A DNA stretch of 64,000 nt from VAXT01 sp035318925 (GTDB taxonomy: Bacteria > Actinomycetota > Thermoleophilia > Gaiellales > Gaiellaceae). The notes beneath the pieces were generated by a model. It did not search any database. It saw only the letters and a program-made list of their open reading frames with translations, and was not told the origin of the DNA. The stretch is from positions 1 to 64,000 of the forward strand of contig DATHDS010000014.1 in assembly GCA_035318925.1 (NCBI GenBank). Reading direction: 5' to 3'. The position numbers were made by a program, and so were the translations under genes. Of this stretch, positions 33,771 through 42,683 are shown piece after piece (position 1 is the first letter of the stretch; each line of letters begins with the position of its first letter).

Positions 33771-35289
33771 AGCCATCGAGAAACTGACGAAGCAGCTCGG
33801 CGAGGTGGCCGGGCTTCCTGTCGCGCTCGAGCGGCCTTCGAGCTCGGAGCACGGGGATTTCGCGACGAATGCGGCCCTTCAGCTCGCGCCGGAGCGGAAG
33901 CGGCCGCCCCGTGAGATCGCTGAGGAGCTCGCCGCCCAGGCAAGCGGGCTGGAGCTCGTCGAGCGCGCCGAGGTCGCCGGCCCCGGCTTCGTCAACCTCT
34001 GGCTTGCGCCTGCCTGGTACGGCGAGGCGCTGGCCGAGGTTCTCGAGGCGGGGGAGGGCTACGGCGGCGGCTTCGCCGATCCAGTGGAGCGGGTGCAGGT
34101 CGAGATGGTCTCGGCGAACCCGACCGGGCCGATCACGGTTGCGGCGGCCCGGAACGGCGTCTACGGGGACTCGGTCGCTCGGGTGCTCGCCCACGCCGGT
34201 CACACGGTCGAGCGCGAGTACTACTACAACGACGCCGGCGCGCAGATGGACCTCTTTCGAGCCTCGGTCGAGGCCGTTAGGCGAGGAGAGCAGGCGCCGG
34301 AGGCCGGGTACCAGGGGGCATACATCGCCGACCTGGCTGCCGTCGAAGGCGATCCGGTGCCGAAGATGCTCGAACAGATCCAGGAGACGCTCGAACGCTT
34401 CCGGATCCACTTCGATTCCTGGGCGCTCCAGAGCGAGCTCGCCGAGCGTCTGCCGGACCTTCTGCCCCGGCTGGACACCTACGAGAAGGACGGGGCCGTC
34501 TGGGCGCGCTCCTCGGCGTACGGCGACGAGGACGATCGCGTGCTCATCCGCTCCGCCGAGCAAGGGGGCGAGCCGACGTACCGCGCGGCGGACGTCGTCT
34601 ACCTCGTCGACAAGCTCGAGCGGGGCTTCGACCGGGCGATCTACGTCCTCGGCGCCGACCACCACGGCACGCGGCAGTGGTACGGCGCGGTCGCCCGCAT
34701 GCTCGGCTACGACCCGGAGCGCGTCGAGGTGCTGCTCTACCAGCTCGTCCATCTCGTCGAGGGTGGCCGGCAGAAAAAGGTCTCAAAGCGCCGCGGCGAC
34801 GTCGTCTTCCTCGACGACTTCGTCGACCAGGTCGGAATCGACGCCGCGCGCTGGTACCTGATCAACCGCGGGCCCGACCAGACGATCGAGATCGACGTCG
34901 ACCTCGCGGCAGAGAAGACGCAGAAGAACCCCGTCTACTACGTCCAGTACGCGCACGCGCGAATCGCCGGGATCCTCCGGAACGCTCCGAATGGACTTAG
35001 CAACAGTCTGTTGCAAAGTCCGGAGGAGTTGGCGCCCGAGGAGAAGGATCTGATCAAGCGGCTGACGGAGTTCCCGGACGTCGTCGAGGAGGCCGTTCTC
35101 CGCAGAGGCCCGCACGCGCTGCCGAACTACGCGATTCGCCTCGCCGACGACTTCCACCGCTTCTACCACGAGCACCGCGTGCTCGAGAGCGAGGTCCAGG
35201 ACTTCCGGCTGGGCCTCGTGCGCGCGACGCAGACCGTGATCGCGCTCAGTCTCCACCTCGTCGGGGTCGAAGCTCCGGAGCGGATGTGA
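33760..35289 (+). CDS. argS: arginine--tRNA ligase, with altered HIGH motif
   Basis: A 509-residue class I aminoacyl-tRNA synthetase that attaches arginine to its tRNA. The N-terminal Add1-like domain, EHGDFATNAALQLA, YYYNDAGAQM, GADHHGTRQWYG, the KMSKS-type motif KKVSKRRGD, and the C-terminal anticodon-binding domain ending GVEAPERM identify ArgS. The HIGH region, normally PTGPLHVGHAR, reads PTGPITVAAAR; both His residues are missing. The TTG start overlaps the channel gene. A palindromic repeat lies in the coding sequence at 34993-35021. Confidence 0.9.
   Translation: MPARAIEKLTKQLGEVAGLPVALERPSSSEHGDFATNAALQLAPERKRPPREIAEELAAQASGLELVERAEVAGPGFVNLWLAPAWYGEALAEVLEAGEGYGGGFADPVERVQVEMVSANPTGPITVAAARNGVYGDSVARVLAHAGHTVEREYYYNDAGAQMDLFRASVEAVRRGEQAPEAGYQGAYIADLAAVEGDPVPKMLEQIQETLERFRIHFDSWALQSELAERLPDLLPRLDTYEKDGAVWARSSAYGDEDDRVLIRSAEQGGEPTYRAADVVYLVDKLERGFDRAIYVLGADHHGTRQWYGAVARMLGYDPERVEVLLYQLVHLVEGGRQKKVSKRRGDVVFLDDFVDQVGIDAARWYLINRGPDQTIEIDVDLAAEKTQKNPVYYVQYAHARIAGILRNAPNGLSNSLLQSPEELAPEEKDLIKRLTEFPDVVEEAVLRRGPHALPNYAIRLADDFHRFYHEHRVLESEVQDFRLGLVRATQTVIALSLHLVGVEAPERM
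34993..35021. repeat. GCAACAGWCTGTTGC palindrome, copy in argS
   Basis: The core GCAACAG-T-CTGTTGC is at 35000-35014. Including flanks, 14-base arms (GGACTTAGCAACAG and its complement) match with one mismatch. It is translated in frame within argS. Other copies are at 54271, 54384 and 60431. Confidence 0.8.
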
Positions 35290-35302
35290 GAGGATTGCCG
35301 GC

Positions 35303-36349
35303 GTGACGCAGGCTGCCGAGACTGGCGCGCCGGCAGGGACTTCCGGTCTGCTTCCCGACCGCAACCTCGCGCTCGAGCTCGTGCGGGTGACCGAGTCGGC
35401 CGCGATGGCCGCGGGCCGTTGGATCGGACGTGGGGACAAGATCTCCGCCGACCAGGCCGCCGTCGACGGGATGCGGCACATGCTCGGGACGACGAACATG
35501 TCCGGCGTCGTGGTCATCGGCGAGGGCGAGAAGGACGAGGCGCCGATGCTCTACAACGGCGAGGAGATCGGCTCCGGCAGCGGGCCCGAGGTGGACGTTG
35601 CGGTCGACCCCCTCGAGGGGACGACGCTCTGCGCGAAGGGCCAGCCGAACGCGATCGCCACGATGTCCGCCTCCGAGCGGGGGACGATGTTCTTCCCGGG
35701 CGCGGCCGTCTACATGTACAAGATCGCCTGCGGCCCCGAGGGCGCCGACGAGGTGGACGTCGAGGCGCCGCCGGCCGAGAACGTGAGGCGCGTCGCGAAG
35801 GCGAAGGGCGTCAAGCCGAGCGACGTGACGGTCGTCGTCCTCGAGCGCGAGCGGCACAAGGACCTGATCGCAGAGCTGCGGTCGGTCGAGGCGCAGGTAC
35901 TGCTGATTCCGGACGGCGACGTAGCCCCGGCGATCGCAGCCGCACGGCCCGGATCCGGCGTCGACCTGCTGATGGGAATCGGCGGCACGCCCGAGGGCGT
36001 TCTCGCGGCCTCCGCGCTCAAGTGCGTGGGGGGCGTGCTGCTCGGGAAGCTCTGGCCGCGGGACGACGAGGAGCGCCAGAAGCTCGTCGACGCGGGCTAC
36101 GACCTCGACCGGGTGCTGTCGACCGACGACCTCGTCGGCGGGAACGAAGTCTTCTTCGCCGCCACGGGAGTCACGACCGGCGCGTTGTTGCGGGGTGTCC
36201 GCTACACGCGCGACGGGGCGATCACCGACTCGATCGTGATGCGCTCGAAATCCGGGACCGTGCGCCGCATCGAAGCCCACCATGCCTTCGGAAAGCTCGA
36301 GGCGCTCTCGGGCCGGCGCTTCCAGACCGGCACCGACCTCACCGTCTGA
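35303..36349 (+). CDS. glpX: class II fructose-1,6-bisphosphatase (GlpX)
   Basis: A 348-residue GlpX-type fructose bisphosphatase, the gluconeogenic enzyme of most actinobacteria. Conserved motifs are DGMRHML, VVIGEGEKDEAPMLYNGE, the metal-binding VDPLEGTT, and GIGGTPEGVLAA. The final part VSTDDLVGG-like (VLSTDDLVGG) and VTTGALLRGV fit the family. The GTG start lies 13 bases after argS, with no clear ribosome binding site. Together with the aldolase at 37279 it covers the upper gluconeogenic step. Confidence 0.95.
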   Translation: MTQAAETGAPAGTSGLLPDRNLALELVRVTESAAMAAGRWIGRGDKISADQAAVDGMRHMLGTTNMSGVVVIGEGEKDEAPMLYNGEEIGSGSGPEVDVAVDPLEGTTLCAKGQPNAIATMSASERGTMFFPGAAVYMYKIACGPEGADEVDVEAPPAENVRRVAKAKGVKPSDVTVVVLERERHKDLIAELRSVEAQVLLIPDGDVAPAIAAARPGSGVDLLMGIGGTPEGVLAASALKCVGGVLLGKLWPRDDEERQKLVDAGYDLDRVLSTDDLVGGNEVFFAATGVTTGALLRGVRYTRDGAITDSIVMRSKSGTVRRIEAHHAFGKLEALSGRRFQTGTDLTV

Positions 36350-36411
36350 CGTTTCGGGCTCTGTGGACCGCGTTTGTGTAACGGCCGGAGCTCTCGGATG
36401 ACTGTGCGCGT

Positions 36412-36831
36412 ATGAGACTGTTTCTGCTGCCGCTGGTCGTTCTCGCCGCATTGGCGCTCGCGCCCGCGGCGATGACGGGCGCCGCCGGGCGCGCGCCGGT
36501 TATCAAGTACCAGGACGACCAGTTCGGCGCGATCCTCGCGACGCCGAAGAAGCAGGCGCTCTACTACTGGAACGTCGAGCAGCGCGCCGGCGGGAAGATC
36601 AGGTGCAAGGGCTCGTGCGCCAGGGCGTGGCCGCCGCTGATCGTCCGCCGCCGCTCTGCCGTGCCGCGGCGCATCGCGGGCATTCCCGGCCGCTTCGGCG
36701 TGATCCGGCGCCCGGACGGCCGGCTCCAGGTCACGCACCGGGGGTTGGCCGTCTACACGTACGCGCACGAGCAACCCGAGCAGGTGCTCTGCGACGACGT
36801 GAACGGCTGGTTCGTCGTTCGCCTCCGCTAG
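36412..36831 (+). CDS. secreted protein of the COG4315 / secreted-repeat lipoprotein family
   Basis: A 139-residue exported protein. A signal peptide covers residues 1-25, with no lipobox Cys. The body resembles the predicted lipoprotein family with conserved repeats: YWNVEQRAGGKIRCKGSC, AWPPL, then LQVTHRGLAVYTYAHE and NGWFVV. Cys pairs (CKGSC and VLCDD) may bind or form disulfides. Function is unknown. A tandem repeat that can form hairpins follows. Confidence 0.75.
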   Translation: MRLFLLPLVVLAALALAPAAMTGAAGRAPVIKYQDDQFGAILATPKKQALYYWNVEQRAGGKIRCKGSCARAWPPLIVRRRSAVPRRIAGIPGRFGVIRRPDGRLQVTHRGLAVYTYAHEQPEQVLCDDVNGWFVVRLR

Positions 36832-36856
36832 CCCGTCCGCCGGCGTGTTCGGAGGG

Positions 36857-36936
36857 GTGCCGAGCCGCCATGTCCAGGGACCTGGTACCGGGACATGTGC
36901 CGAGCCGCCATGTCCAGGGACCTGGTCCCAGGACAG
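36857..36936. repeat. two tandem 40-bp repeats with hairpin potential
   Basis: Two adjacent units of 40 bp (36857-36896 and 36897-36936) both contain GTGCCGAGCCGCCATGTCC and AGGGACCTGGT, and differ in a few bases. Each can fold through TGTCC...GGACA and GGACC/GGTCC-like pairing. They lie between convergent genes and may act as terminators for both strands. TGTCCAGGG is shared with the hairpin at 8411. Confidence 0.75.
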
Positions 36937-36947
36937 GTCCGGAAGGG

Positions 36948-37313
36948 CTAGCCGAAGGTGACGAGGAGCCGGGAGATCTCGGCGTCCCGCAGGCGCAGGA
37001 TCAGCGTCCCCGCCCGCGCCGCCGGTTCGGCGCGCCAGGCGTAGTCCGCGACGACGAGGTCCTCCGCCGACTCGCGGGTGCGTAGGATCACGATCTCGTC
37101 GTCCGGCGGCTGGTCGACGTACGCCTGCGCGATCGCAGGCTTGCCGCGGAAGGGCCCGACAGGGACGCCGTCGAACGCGAGCTCGGCATCGTCGGCGAAC
37201 TGCTCGAGCATCGGTCCATAGTCACCCGAGCGGACCCCCTCGTTGAACCGCTCGACGTGGGAATGGAGGAGCTCCTCGCTAAGCGACTTCGGCCGTCTCC
37301 CAGTCAGGCGCAT
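36948..37313 (-). CDS. SnoaL/NTF2-like protein
   Basis: A 121-residue protein with an NTF2-like (SnoaL) fold: an N-terminal helix HVERFNEGVRSGDYGPMLEQF is followed by FADDAELAF, GPFRGKPAIAQAYV and a C-terminal curved sheet. Members include isomerases, hydrolases and binding proteins, so no reaction is assigned. The ATG at 37313 lies 35 bases inside the aldolase gene; no later start preserves the first helix. It is probably read from the aldolase mRNA. Confidence 0.75.
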   Translation of the reverse strand: MRLTGRRPKSLSEELLHSHVERFNEGVRSGDYGPMLEQFADDAELAFDGVPVGPFRGKPAIAQAYVDQPPDDEIVILRTRESAEDLVVADYAWRAEPAARAGTLILRLRDAEISRLLVTFG

Positions 37314-38313
37314 AGGAGCCCGAGCGCGCGGCGCCGTTGAACTTCGCCCGCCGGTAGAACGCCTTTTGCGCATCTTCCACTTTGCTCTGCTCGCCGGCCC
37401 AGGCCTTGAGCGCCGGTGCCTGGAGCGCGCGCCCGTACGAGAACGAGAGCTCCCACGGATGGGGCCCGCGCGCGTTCATCGCGTTCAGGCGCCTCGTTGC
37501 GTCCTCGTCCGACTGGCCGCCCGAGAGGAAGACGATTCCCGGGACCGCCGCGGGCACCTCGTTCTTCAGGCACTTGATGGTCTGCTCGGCGACGGCGTCG
37601 TCGTCGGCCTGGTCGGGGCAGTCGTAGCCAGACAGCACCATGTTCGGCTTGAGGAGCATGCCCTCGCGCTCGACCCGCTGGTCGAAGAGCTCGGTGAACA
37701 CGGCGCGCTGCGTCTTGACGGTGACGTGGTAGCTCGTCTCGATCGTGTGGTCGCCGTCCATCAGCACCTCGGGCTCGACGATCGGCACGAGACCGGCCTC
37801 CTGCGAGAGCGCGGCGTAGCGGGCGAGCGCGTGCGCGTTCACCCAGATGCAGTAGTCGGTTGGTATTCCCGGCCCAATCGAGAGCACCGCGCGCCACTTC
37901 GTGAAGCGCGCGCCGAGCTCGTAATACTCCGCGAGCCGGTCGCGCAGGCCGTCCAGCCCCTCGGTCACGGTCTCGCCAGGCGCGCCTGCCAGCGGCTTCG
38001 CGCCCAGGTCGACCTTGATCCCGGGGATGATCCCGCGATCGGTGAGCAGCTTCGGGAACGGCGTCCCGTCGGAAGCTGACTGGCGGATCGTCTCGTCATA
38101 AAGGATCACGCCGCTGATGAACTCCTCGATCCCGTCCGTCGTGAAGAGCAGCTCGCGATAGTCTCGCCGCGCGCCCTCGGTCGACTCGACGCCGATCGAG
38201 TCGAGGCGCTTCTTGATCGTGCCGGTGCTCTCGTCGGCGGCGAGGATCCCTTTGCCCTCGGCGACGAGATCGTTCGCGATCGTTTCCAGGTCGGTCTTCG
38301 TCATTGTCGCCAT
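37279..38313 (-). CDS. fba: class I fructose-bisphosphate aldolase
   Basis: A 344-residue Schiff-base aldolase that cleaves fructose-1,6-bisphosphate. GKGILAADESTGTIKKR near residue 20 and the Schiff-base Lys in LLKPNMVLSG, preceded by IVEPEVL, identify the eukaryotic-type class I family. FLSGGQSDEDATRRLNAM is also characteristic. An AGGAGG ribosome binding site lies five bases before the ATG, and GATAAT at 38342-38337 (minus) is a likely -10. It is followed by, and overlaps, the NTF2-like gene. Confidence 0.95.
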   Translation of the reverse strand: MATMTKTDLETIANDLVAEGKGILAADESTGTIKKRLDSIGVESTEGARRDYRELLFTTDGIEEFISGVILYDETIRQSASDGTPFPKLLTDRGIIPGIKVDLGAKPLAGAPGETVTEGLDGLRDRLAEYYELGARFTKWRAVLSIGPGIPTDYCIWVNAHALARYAALSQEAGLVPIVEPEVLMDGDHTIETSYHVTVKTQRAVFTELFDQRVEREGMLLKPNMVLSGYDCPDQADDDAVAEQTIKCLKNEVPAAVPGIVFLSGGQSDEDATRRLNAMNARGPHPWELSFSYGRALQAPALKAWAGEQSKVEDAQKAFYRRAKFNGAARSGSYAPDWETAEVA

Positions 38314-38374
38314 CTCGTCCTCCTGTTTCGTCGGGAGGATTATCGCCGTTGCTGAGCTATCCTGGGCGAGCTTC

Positions 38375-38447
38375 GCGGACGTAGCTCAGTTGGTAGAGCA
38401 TCAGCTTCCCAAGCTGAGGGTCGCGGGTTCGATCCCCGTCGTCCGCT
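38375..38447 (+). tRNA. tRNA-Gly (CCC)
   Basis: A 73-base tRNA. The acceptor GCGGACG (38375-38381) pairs with CGTCCGC (38440-38446). The anticodon stem TCAGC/GCTGA encloses TTCCCAA with anticodon CCC at 38408-38410. The T loop is TTCGATC. No CCA is encoded. A T-rich tract follows at 38448-38460, which could aid termination before the converging HIT gene. Confidence 0.95.
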
Positions 38448-38458
38448 CTCTCTCCTTT

Positions 38459-38941
38459 TTACGAGGGCCAGGCCTCTGCGAGTTTTCGGCGTGTCTCCGT
38501 CAGGTGCTCCGGAAGGACCTTCACGTCGGCGAGCACCGGCATGAAGTTGGTGTCGCCCGCCCAGCGGGGGACGAGATGCAGGTGGACGTGGTCGGTGATG
38601 CCCGCGCCGGCGATGCGGCCCAGGTTCCATCCGAGGTTGTACCCCTGAGGCCCGTACACCTCGGCCAGCGCGCCCATGCCCTGGCTCCCGAGGCGGTGGA
38701 TCTCGACGGCCTCCTCGTCGTCGAGCTCGGCGAAGTCGCCGACATGCCGCACCGGCGCGATCAGCAGGTGCCCCGACGCGTACGGAAACTTGTTCAGCAC
38801 GACGAAGGCGCGCCGGCCTCGGTGCACGACGAGCCCCTCCTCGTCGGCGCCTTCGTACGCGATGCAGAAGATGCAGCCCTCCTGCTCGTCGGCGCTGCCG
38901 ACGTACTCGAGTCGCCACGGAGCCCACAGCGGACGTGTCAC
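38459..38941 (-). CDS. HIT family hydrolase/phosphorylase
   Basis: A 160-residue histidine-triad protein. The catalytic motif DHVHLHLVPRW is near residue 117, and GCIFCIAYEG with two Cys near residue 22 suits the AP4A phosphorylase-like actinobacterial group that binds zinc. FVVLNKFPYASGHLLIAPVRH is the typical second strand-helix region. It probably acts on a dinucleoside polyphosphate or nucleotide-amine. The ATG follows the CorA gene by 33 bases, on the same strand. Confidence 0.88.
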   Translation of the reverse strand: MTRPLWAPWRLEYVGSADEQEGCIFCIAYEGADEEGLVVHRGRRAFVVLNKFPYASGHLLIAPVRHVGDFAELDDEEAVEIHRLGSQGMGALAEVYGPQGYNLGWNLGRIAGAGITDHVHLHLVPRWAGDTNFMPVLADVKVLPEHLTETRRKLAEAWPS

Positions 38942-38974
38942 GACGCCGCTTCTATCAGGAGGAGGCCGCCGGGG

Positions 38975-39928
38975 CTAGAGCCAATCGCGGCGTTTGGCAA
39001 CCCCGACGGTGAGGAGAGCGACTGCCCCCATCACGGCGATGACGACGTAGAAGGCCCACGTCGCCGCGAAGAGGCCGACCTTGAAGTTCATGCCCATCAC
39101 GCCGGCGATCAGCGTGCCGGGCAGCAGCGTGACCGACGCGAGCGTCAGGACTTTCATGATCGCGTTCGTGCGATGGCCCGTCCTTGCGATCAGCACGTCG
39201 AACGAGCCAACGACGCTTTCGCGCGCATCGCGCGCCTCTTGCACCGTCGCTTCGAAGCGGCTCAGGAGAGACTGAAAGCGCTCTCCGGACCTGTCGTCGC
39301 CGAGCGCCTCGAGCTCGGGATGGGTGAGTGCGGTCAGTGCCGAGCGGTGCGCGGTGAGTGCGCGCCGGAGGACGCCGACCTGGCGTCGCTCGGCGACGAG
39401 TCGTTCGATGTCCCACTCCGTGCCGTTCCCGCGCATTGCCTGGACATCGAACTCGTCGAGGCGCTGCTCGAGCCGGTCGAACGCACCCGAGTAGGCGCCC
39501 AGCACCCATTCCAGCAAGGTGGCGAGGAAGCCGGGCCCGTCGAGCACGCCGGTGTCGCCCGAGCCCGAGACCCGGTCTGCGAATTCCTGTAGCACCGCGA
39601 CGGGTCGATCATGCGCGGTGATCACCCAATTCTCGCCGACGACACACTCGAGCGCGACGAGGTTTTCCTCCTCGTCTTCGCACGGCGAGTACGTCGTTAT
39701 GTGGATGTATCGGCCGCAGTCATTGAAAGCGGCCCGTTCCGAGGATGACGCCAACTGGTCACGCGTCACGTCGTCGAGCTGGAACGCCTGACCGATTTCC
39801 TCGGCTCGCTCAGCGCTGCGCTCGTCGATGTCGACCCAAAGGAGCTTCGAGCCGTCAAGCTGCTCCGGGCTCTCTGGCAGATCGTCGAGCCGATCGACCT
39901 GCTCGCGGTCGAACAAGATGGCGCTCAC
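38975..39928 (-). CDS. corA: CorA family magnesium/divalent cation transporter (copy 1)
   Basis: A 317-residue CorA-type channel. A large N-terminal cytoplasmic domain with long helices is followed by two C-terminal membrane segments. The pore signature GMN is in LIAGVMGMNFKVG, and the protein ends with a basic tail (AKRRDWL). CorA proteins form pentamers for Mg, Co or Ni transport. The loop between the membrane helices is short. A second CorA gene is at 41574 on the same strand, separated by a secreted BNR protein gene on the other strand. Confidence 0.9.
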   Translation of the reverse strand: MSAILFDREQVDRLDDLPESPEQLDGSKLLWVDIDERSAERAEEIGQAFQLDDVTRDQLASSSERAAFNDCGRYIHITTYSPCEDEEENLVALECVVGENWVITAHDRPVAVLQEFADRVSGSGDTGVLDGPGFLATLLEWVLGAYSGAFDRLEQRLDEFDVQAMRGNGTEWDIERLVAERRQVGVLRRALTAHRSALTALTHPELEALGDDRSGERFQSLLSRFEATVQEARDARESVVGSFDVLIARTGHRTNAIMKVLTLASVTLLPGTLIAGVMGMNFKVGLFAATWAFYVVIAVMGAVALLTVGVAKRRDWL

Positions 39929-40042
39929 TGTGCGATTCCCCTGCTCACCGGCGGCTTGCTACCCGGGTCGTCCACCCTTCAAACGCTGCTAGGGTCACCC
40001 GCGCCAGAGTTCTCAGGGGAGTACGAGAGAAGGGGGATGTCC

Positions 40043-41521
40043 ATGGGAAAGCGACAGTTCGCGATCCTCGTGGTTGCTCTTGCGTGTGTGCTGGCGCCGG
40101 CGGCGATCGCCGGCCCGTTCACCGTTGGGCCGCTCAGTTTGATCTCGGGGCCCAGCCCGTTCGCCGGCTGTGACCCGGGGCCCGGCGCGACGAACTACCT
40201 GAACGCCGAGGTCGAGCCGTGGGTGGCGGTCAACCCGACCAATCCGGGCAACATCATCGGCGTCTACCAGCAAGACCGCTGGTCGGATGGCGGGGCCCGA
40301 GGGCTCGTCGCCTCGGTGACGCACGACGGCGGGACGACCTGGAGCCGATCGTGGGCTCCGTTCACGTTCTGCTCCGGCGGGAACGCCGGTAACGGCGGCG
40401 ACTTCGAGCGGGCCTCGGACCCGTGGGTGACGTTCTCGCCGAACGGCAACGCGTATCAGATCGCGCTCAACTTCAACGGGAGCGACTTCGTGAACGCGAT
40501 CACGGTCAGCAAGTCGGTCAACGGCGGCGACGCCTGGAGCCCGTTGACGACGTTGACCCGTGAAGACGGCGCACAGAATGTGTCGTTCGTCGACAAGGAG
40601 TCGATCACCGCCGATCCGTACGACTCCAACTACGTCTACGCGGTCTGGGACCGTGGCCGCATCCCGACCGACCGGGCGAACATCAACGCGTTTCACGCGT
40701 TCTCGTTCCGCGGGGACATCTGGTTCTCAAGGACGACGAACGGCGGTGCGAGCTGGGAGCCGGCCCGTGCGATCTTCGCTCCGCGGGAGAGCAAGTTCTC
40801 GATCGGCAACCAGATCGTCGTCCTACCGAACGGCGACCTCGTCGACGTCATGTTCCTCGGGCACGGATCGGGTCGCCAGCGCAGCGGCTGGGACGTCGCG
40901 ATCGTCCGCTCGACCGACCATGGGGCGACGTGGTCGTCGCCGATCACGGTCAGCAGTGTCCAGGCCGTCGAGGTGACCGATCCGGAGACCGGGCAGGCCG
41001 TCCGGACCGGAGACGTCATCCCGGAGGTCGCGGTCGACCACTCGACCGGGGCGCTCTACGTCGTCTGGCAGGACGGGCGCTTCAGCAGTCCTCCGCCCGG
41101 TCACGCCTATACGGGCATCGCGTTCTCCAAGTCGACGGACGGCGGCTTCACCTGGTCGACGCCTGTGCAGGTCAACCAGCGGCCCGACGTGCAGGCATTA
41201 ACGCCGTCGGTCGAGGTCTCGGCCGATGGGACGGTCGGCGTGACGTACTACGACTTCCGGAACAACACATCCGACCCCGACACGCTCCCGACCGACTACT
41301 TCATCGTCCACTCCCACGACGGCGGGGCGACCTTCGGAGACGAGGCGCACGTGGCGGGGCCGTTCGACATGAAGACCGCCCCACGCGCGGGCGGCTTCTT
41401 CGTCGGCGACTACGAGGGGCTGGCGACGATCGGGGACACGTTCGTTCCCGTGTTAGTGCAGGCGAACTCAGGCAACACTGCGAACCGGACCGACGTCTTC
41501 GAGACGACGGCCGGCCCGTAG
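40043..41521 (+). CDS. secreted BNR-repeat (sialidase-like propeller) protein
   Basis: A 492-residue exported protein. Signal peptide: MGKRQFAILVVALACVLAPA, cleaved near AIAG. The mature part has repeated Asp-box motifs (THDGGTTWSRS, TNGGASWEP, STDHGATWSS, STDGGFTWST, SHDGGATFG), the mark of sialidase-type six-bladed propellers. Catalytic Arg and Tyr residues of sialidases cannot be assigned confidently, so a glycan-binding or unknown role is possible. ATG at 40043 is preferred over 40037 because AAGGGGG lies six bases before it. Confidence 0.82.
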   Translation: MGKRQFAILVVALACVLAPAAIAGPFTVGPLSLISGPSPFAGCDPGPGATNYLNAEVEPWVAVNPTNPGNIIGVYQQDRWSDGGARGLVASVTHDGGTTWSRSWAPFTFCSGGNAGNGGDFERASDPWVTFSPNGNAYQIALNFNGSDFVNAITVSKSVNGGDAWSPLTTLTREDGAQNVSFVDKESITADPYDSNYVYAVWDRGRIPTDRANINAFHAFSFRGDIWFSRTTNGGASWEPARAIFAPRESKFSIGNQIVVLPNGDLVDVMFLGHGSGRQRSGWDVAIVRSTDHGATWSSPITVSSVQAVEVTDPETGQAVRTGDVIPEVAVDHSTGALYVVWQDGRFSSPPPGHAYTGIAFSKSTDGGFTWSTPVQVNQRPDVQALTPSVEVSADGTVGVTYYDFRNNTSDPDTLPTDYFIVHSHDGGATFGDEAHVAGPFDMKTAPRAGGFFVGDYEGLATIGDTFVPVLVQANSGNTANRTDVFETTAGP

Positions 41522-41530
41522 AGGACACGT

Positions 41531-41566
41531 CCCTGGCGCCCGCCGGATCGCGGGCGGGCGCCAGGG
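41531..41566. terminator. bidirectional hairpin between convergent genes
   Basis: CCCTGGCGCCCGCC (41531-41544) pairs perfectly with GGCGGGCGCCAGGG (41553-41566) around an eight-base loop. It lies between the converging BNR protein and CorA genes. There is no T run, so it resembles the U-poor hairpins often found at actinobacterial gene ends. Confidence 0.65.
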
Positions 41567-41573
41567 GTTCCGA

Positions 41574-42560
41574 CTAGATCCAGCGCTTGTAGCGGAAGAA
41601 CCCGACCATCCCGACGAGCGCGCCGACCATCACGGCGAGGATGACCCAGAACGCCGCGTGCGTATGCTCGCCCGGGAAGAGCACGTTCATCCCGAAGACG
41701 CCGGTGATCACGGTCAGCGGGAGCATCGTCACGGAGATGATCGTCAGCAGGCGCAGGACGTCGTTCTGGCGGTGCGCGATCGCCGCCTCGTTCGTGCTCT
41801 CGAGGGCCTCGACGACCTCCTTGTAGTTGTCCAGGAGGTCCCAGATCCGCTCAGAAGCGTCCACGATGTCGTCGAAGTAGAGGTCGAGGGCCTCGGGCAG
41901 GAAGCGCTCGATCTTGCGCTCGAGCAAGCGCAGAGTGGGGCGCTGCGGCTTGATGATCTTGCGGAACGAGATGATCTCCTGCTTCGCGCGGGAGATGTCA
42001 CGCACGATCTCCTCGAACCGGCGGTCCTCGATGTCGTCCTCGATCGAGTCGAGCTTGTGCCCGATCTTGTCCAGGATCGGGAAGCAGTAGTCGAAGAGGT
42101 CGTCGAGGACGTGGTAGAGGAGGTAGCCGGAGCCCTTCGAGAAGAGGCTCTCGCGCAGCTCGGGCTCGGCAAGGCAGCGCTGGAAGAGCCGAGAGACGGG
42201 GAGCAGCTCGACGTTCGGCAGCGTGACGAGGTAGCCGGGGCCGAGGAAGACGTCGAGCTCGGCAGCGTTCAGACGCTGGACGGCCTTGTCGTAGAACGGG
42301 AAGTGGAGCACCGCGAACAGGTAGTCCGGGTACTCGTCGACCTTCGGCCGCTGACGCTTGGAGAGGACGTCCTCGACGTCGAGTGGATGCCAGCCGAAGC
42401 GCTCTGCGAGCTCGGTCGAGGCGCCCTGATCGGGAGCGTCGAGGTGGATCCAGGTGAGGCCGTTGGCGGAGAGCTCAGCCGGCTCGCGGCGTGCGGCGAC
42501 GACCGGCTCCTCGGCCGGCGTGCGTGCGCGCTGGCGCTTGATGCGGGGCAGGCTTGGCAT
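41574..42560 (-). CDS. corA: CorA family magnesium/divalent cation transporter (copy 2)
   Basis: A 328-residue CorA-type transporter. The N-terminal alpha/beta domain starts after a basic leader (MPSLPRIKRQRAR). Long helices follow, then two membrane segments. The pore motif GMN is in ITGVFGMNVLFPGEHTHAAFW, whose loop contains a Glu-His-Thr-His sequence typical of metal-selecting CorA loops. The end FFRYKRWI is basic. It is only distantly similar to the copy at 38975, so the two may carry different ions. Confidence 0.91.
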   Translation of the reverse strand: MPSLPRIKRQRARTPAEEPVVAARREPAELSANGLTWIHLDAPDQGASTELAERFGWHPLDVEDVLSKRQRPKVDEYPDYLFAVLHFPFYDKAVQRLNAAELDVFLGPGYLVTLPNVELLPVSRLFQRCLAEPELRESLFSKGSGYLLYHVLDDLFDYCFPILDKIGHKLDSIEDDIEDRRFEEIVRDISRAKQEIISFRKIIKPQRPTLRLLERKIERFLPEALDLYFDDIVDASERIWDLLDNYKEVVEALESTNEAAIAHRQNDVLRLLTIISVTMLPLTVITGVFGMNVLFPGEHTHAAFWVILAVMVGALVGMVGFFRYKRWI

Positions 42561-42683
42561 TGGTACTGAGGGGGTCGTCCACCGTCATTTCTCTTCGCCA
42601 TCGTACCCGTGGCGTCCTCTGAGCACACCCACCGGTTTGCGTCGAAATGTGCACGATGAGCCCGGCCGGGTTATGGTCGCCCA

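Noticed and set aside
36857..36936. Possible CRISPR array
   Set aside because: There are only two units, directly adjacent with no spacers, and no cas genes nearby.
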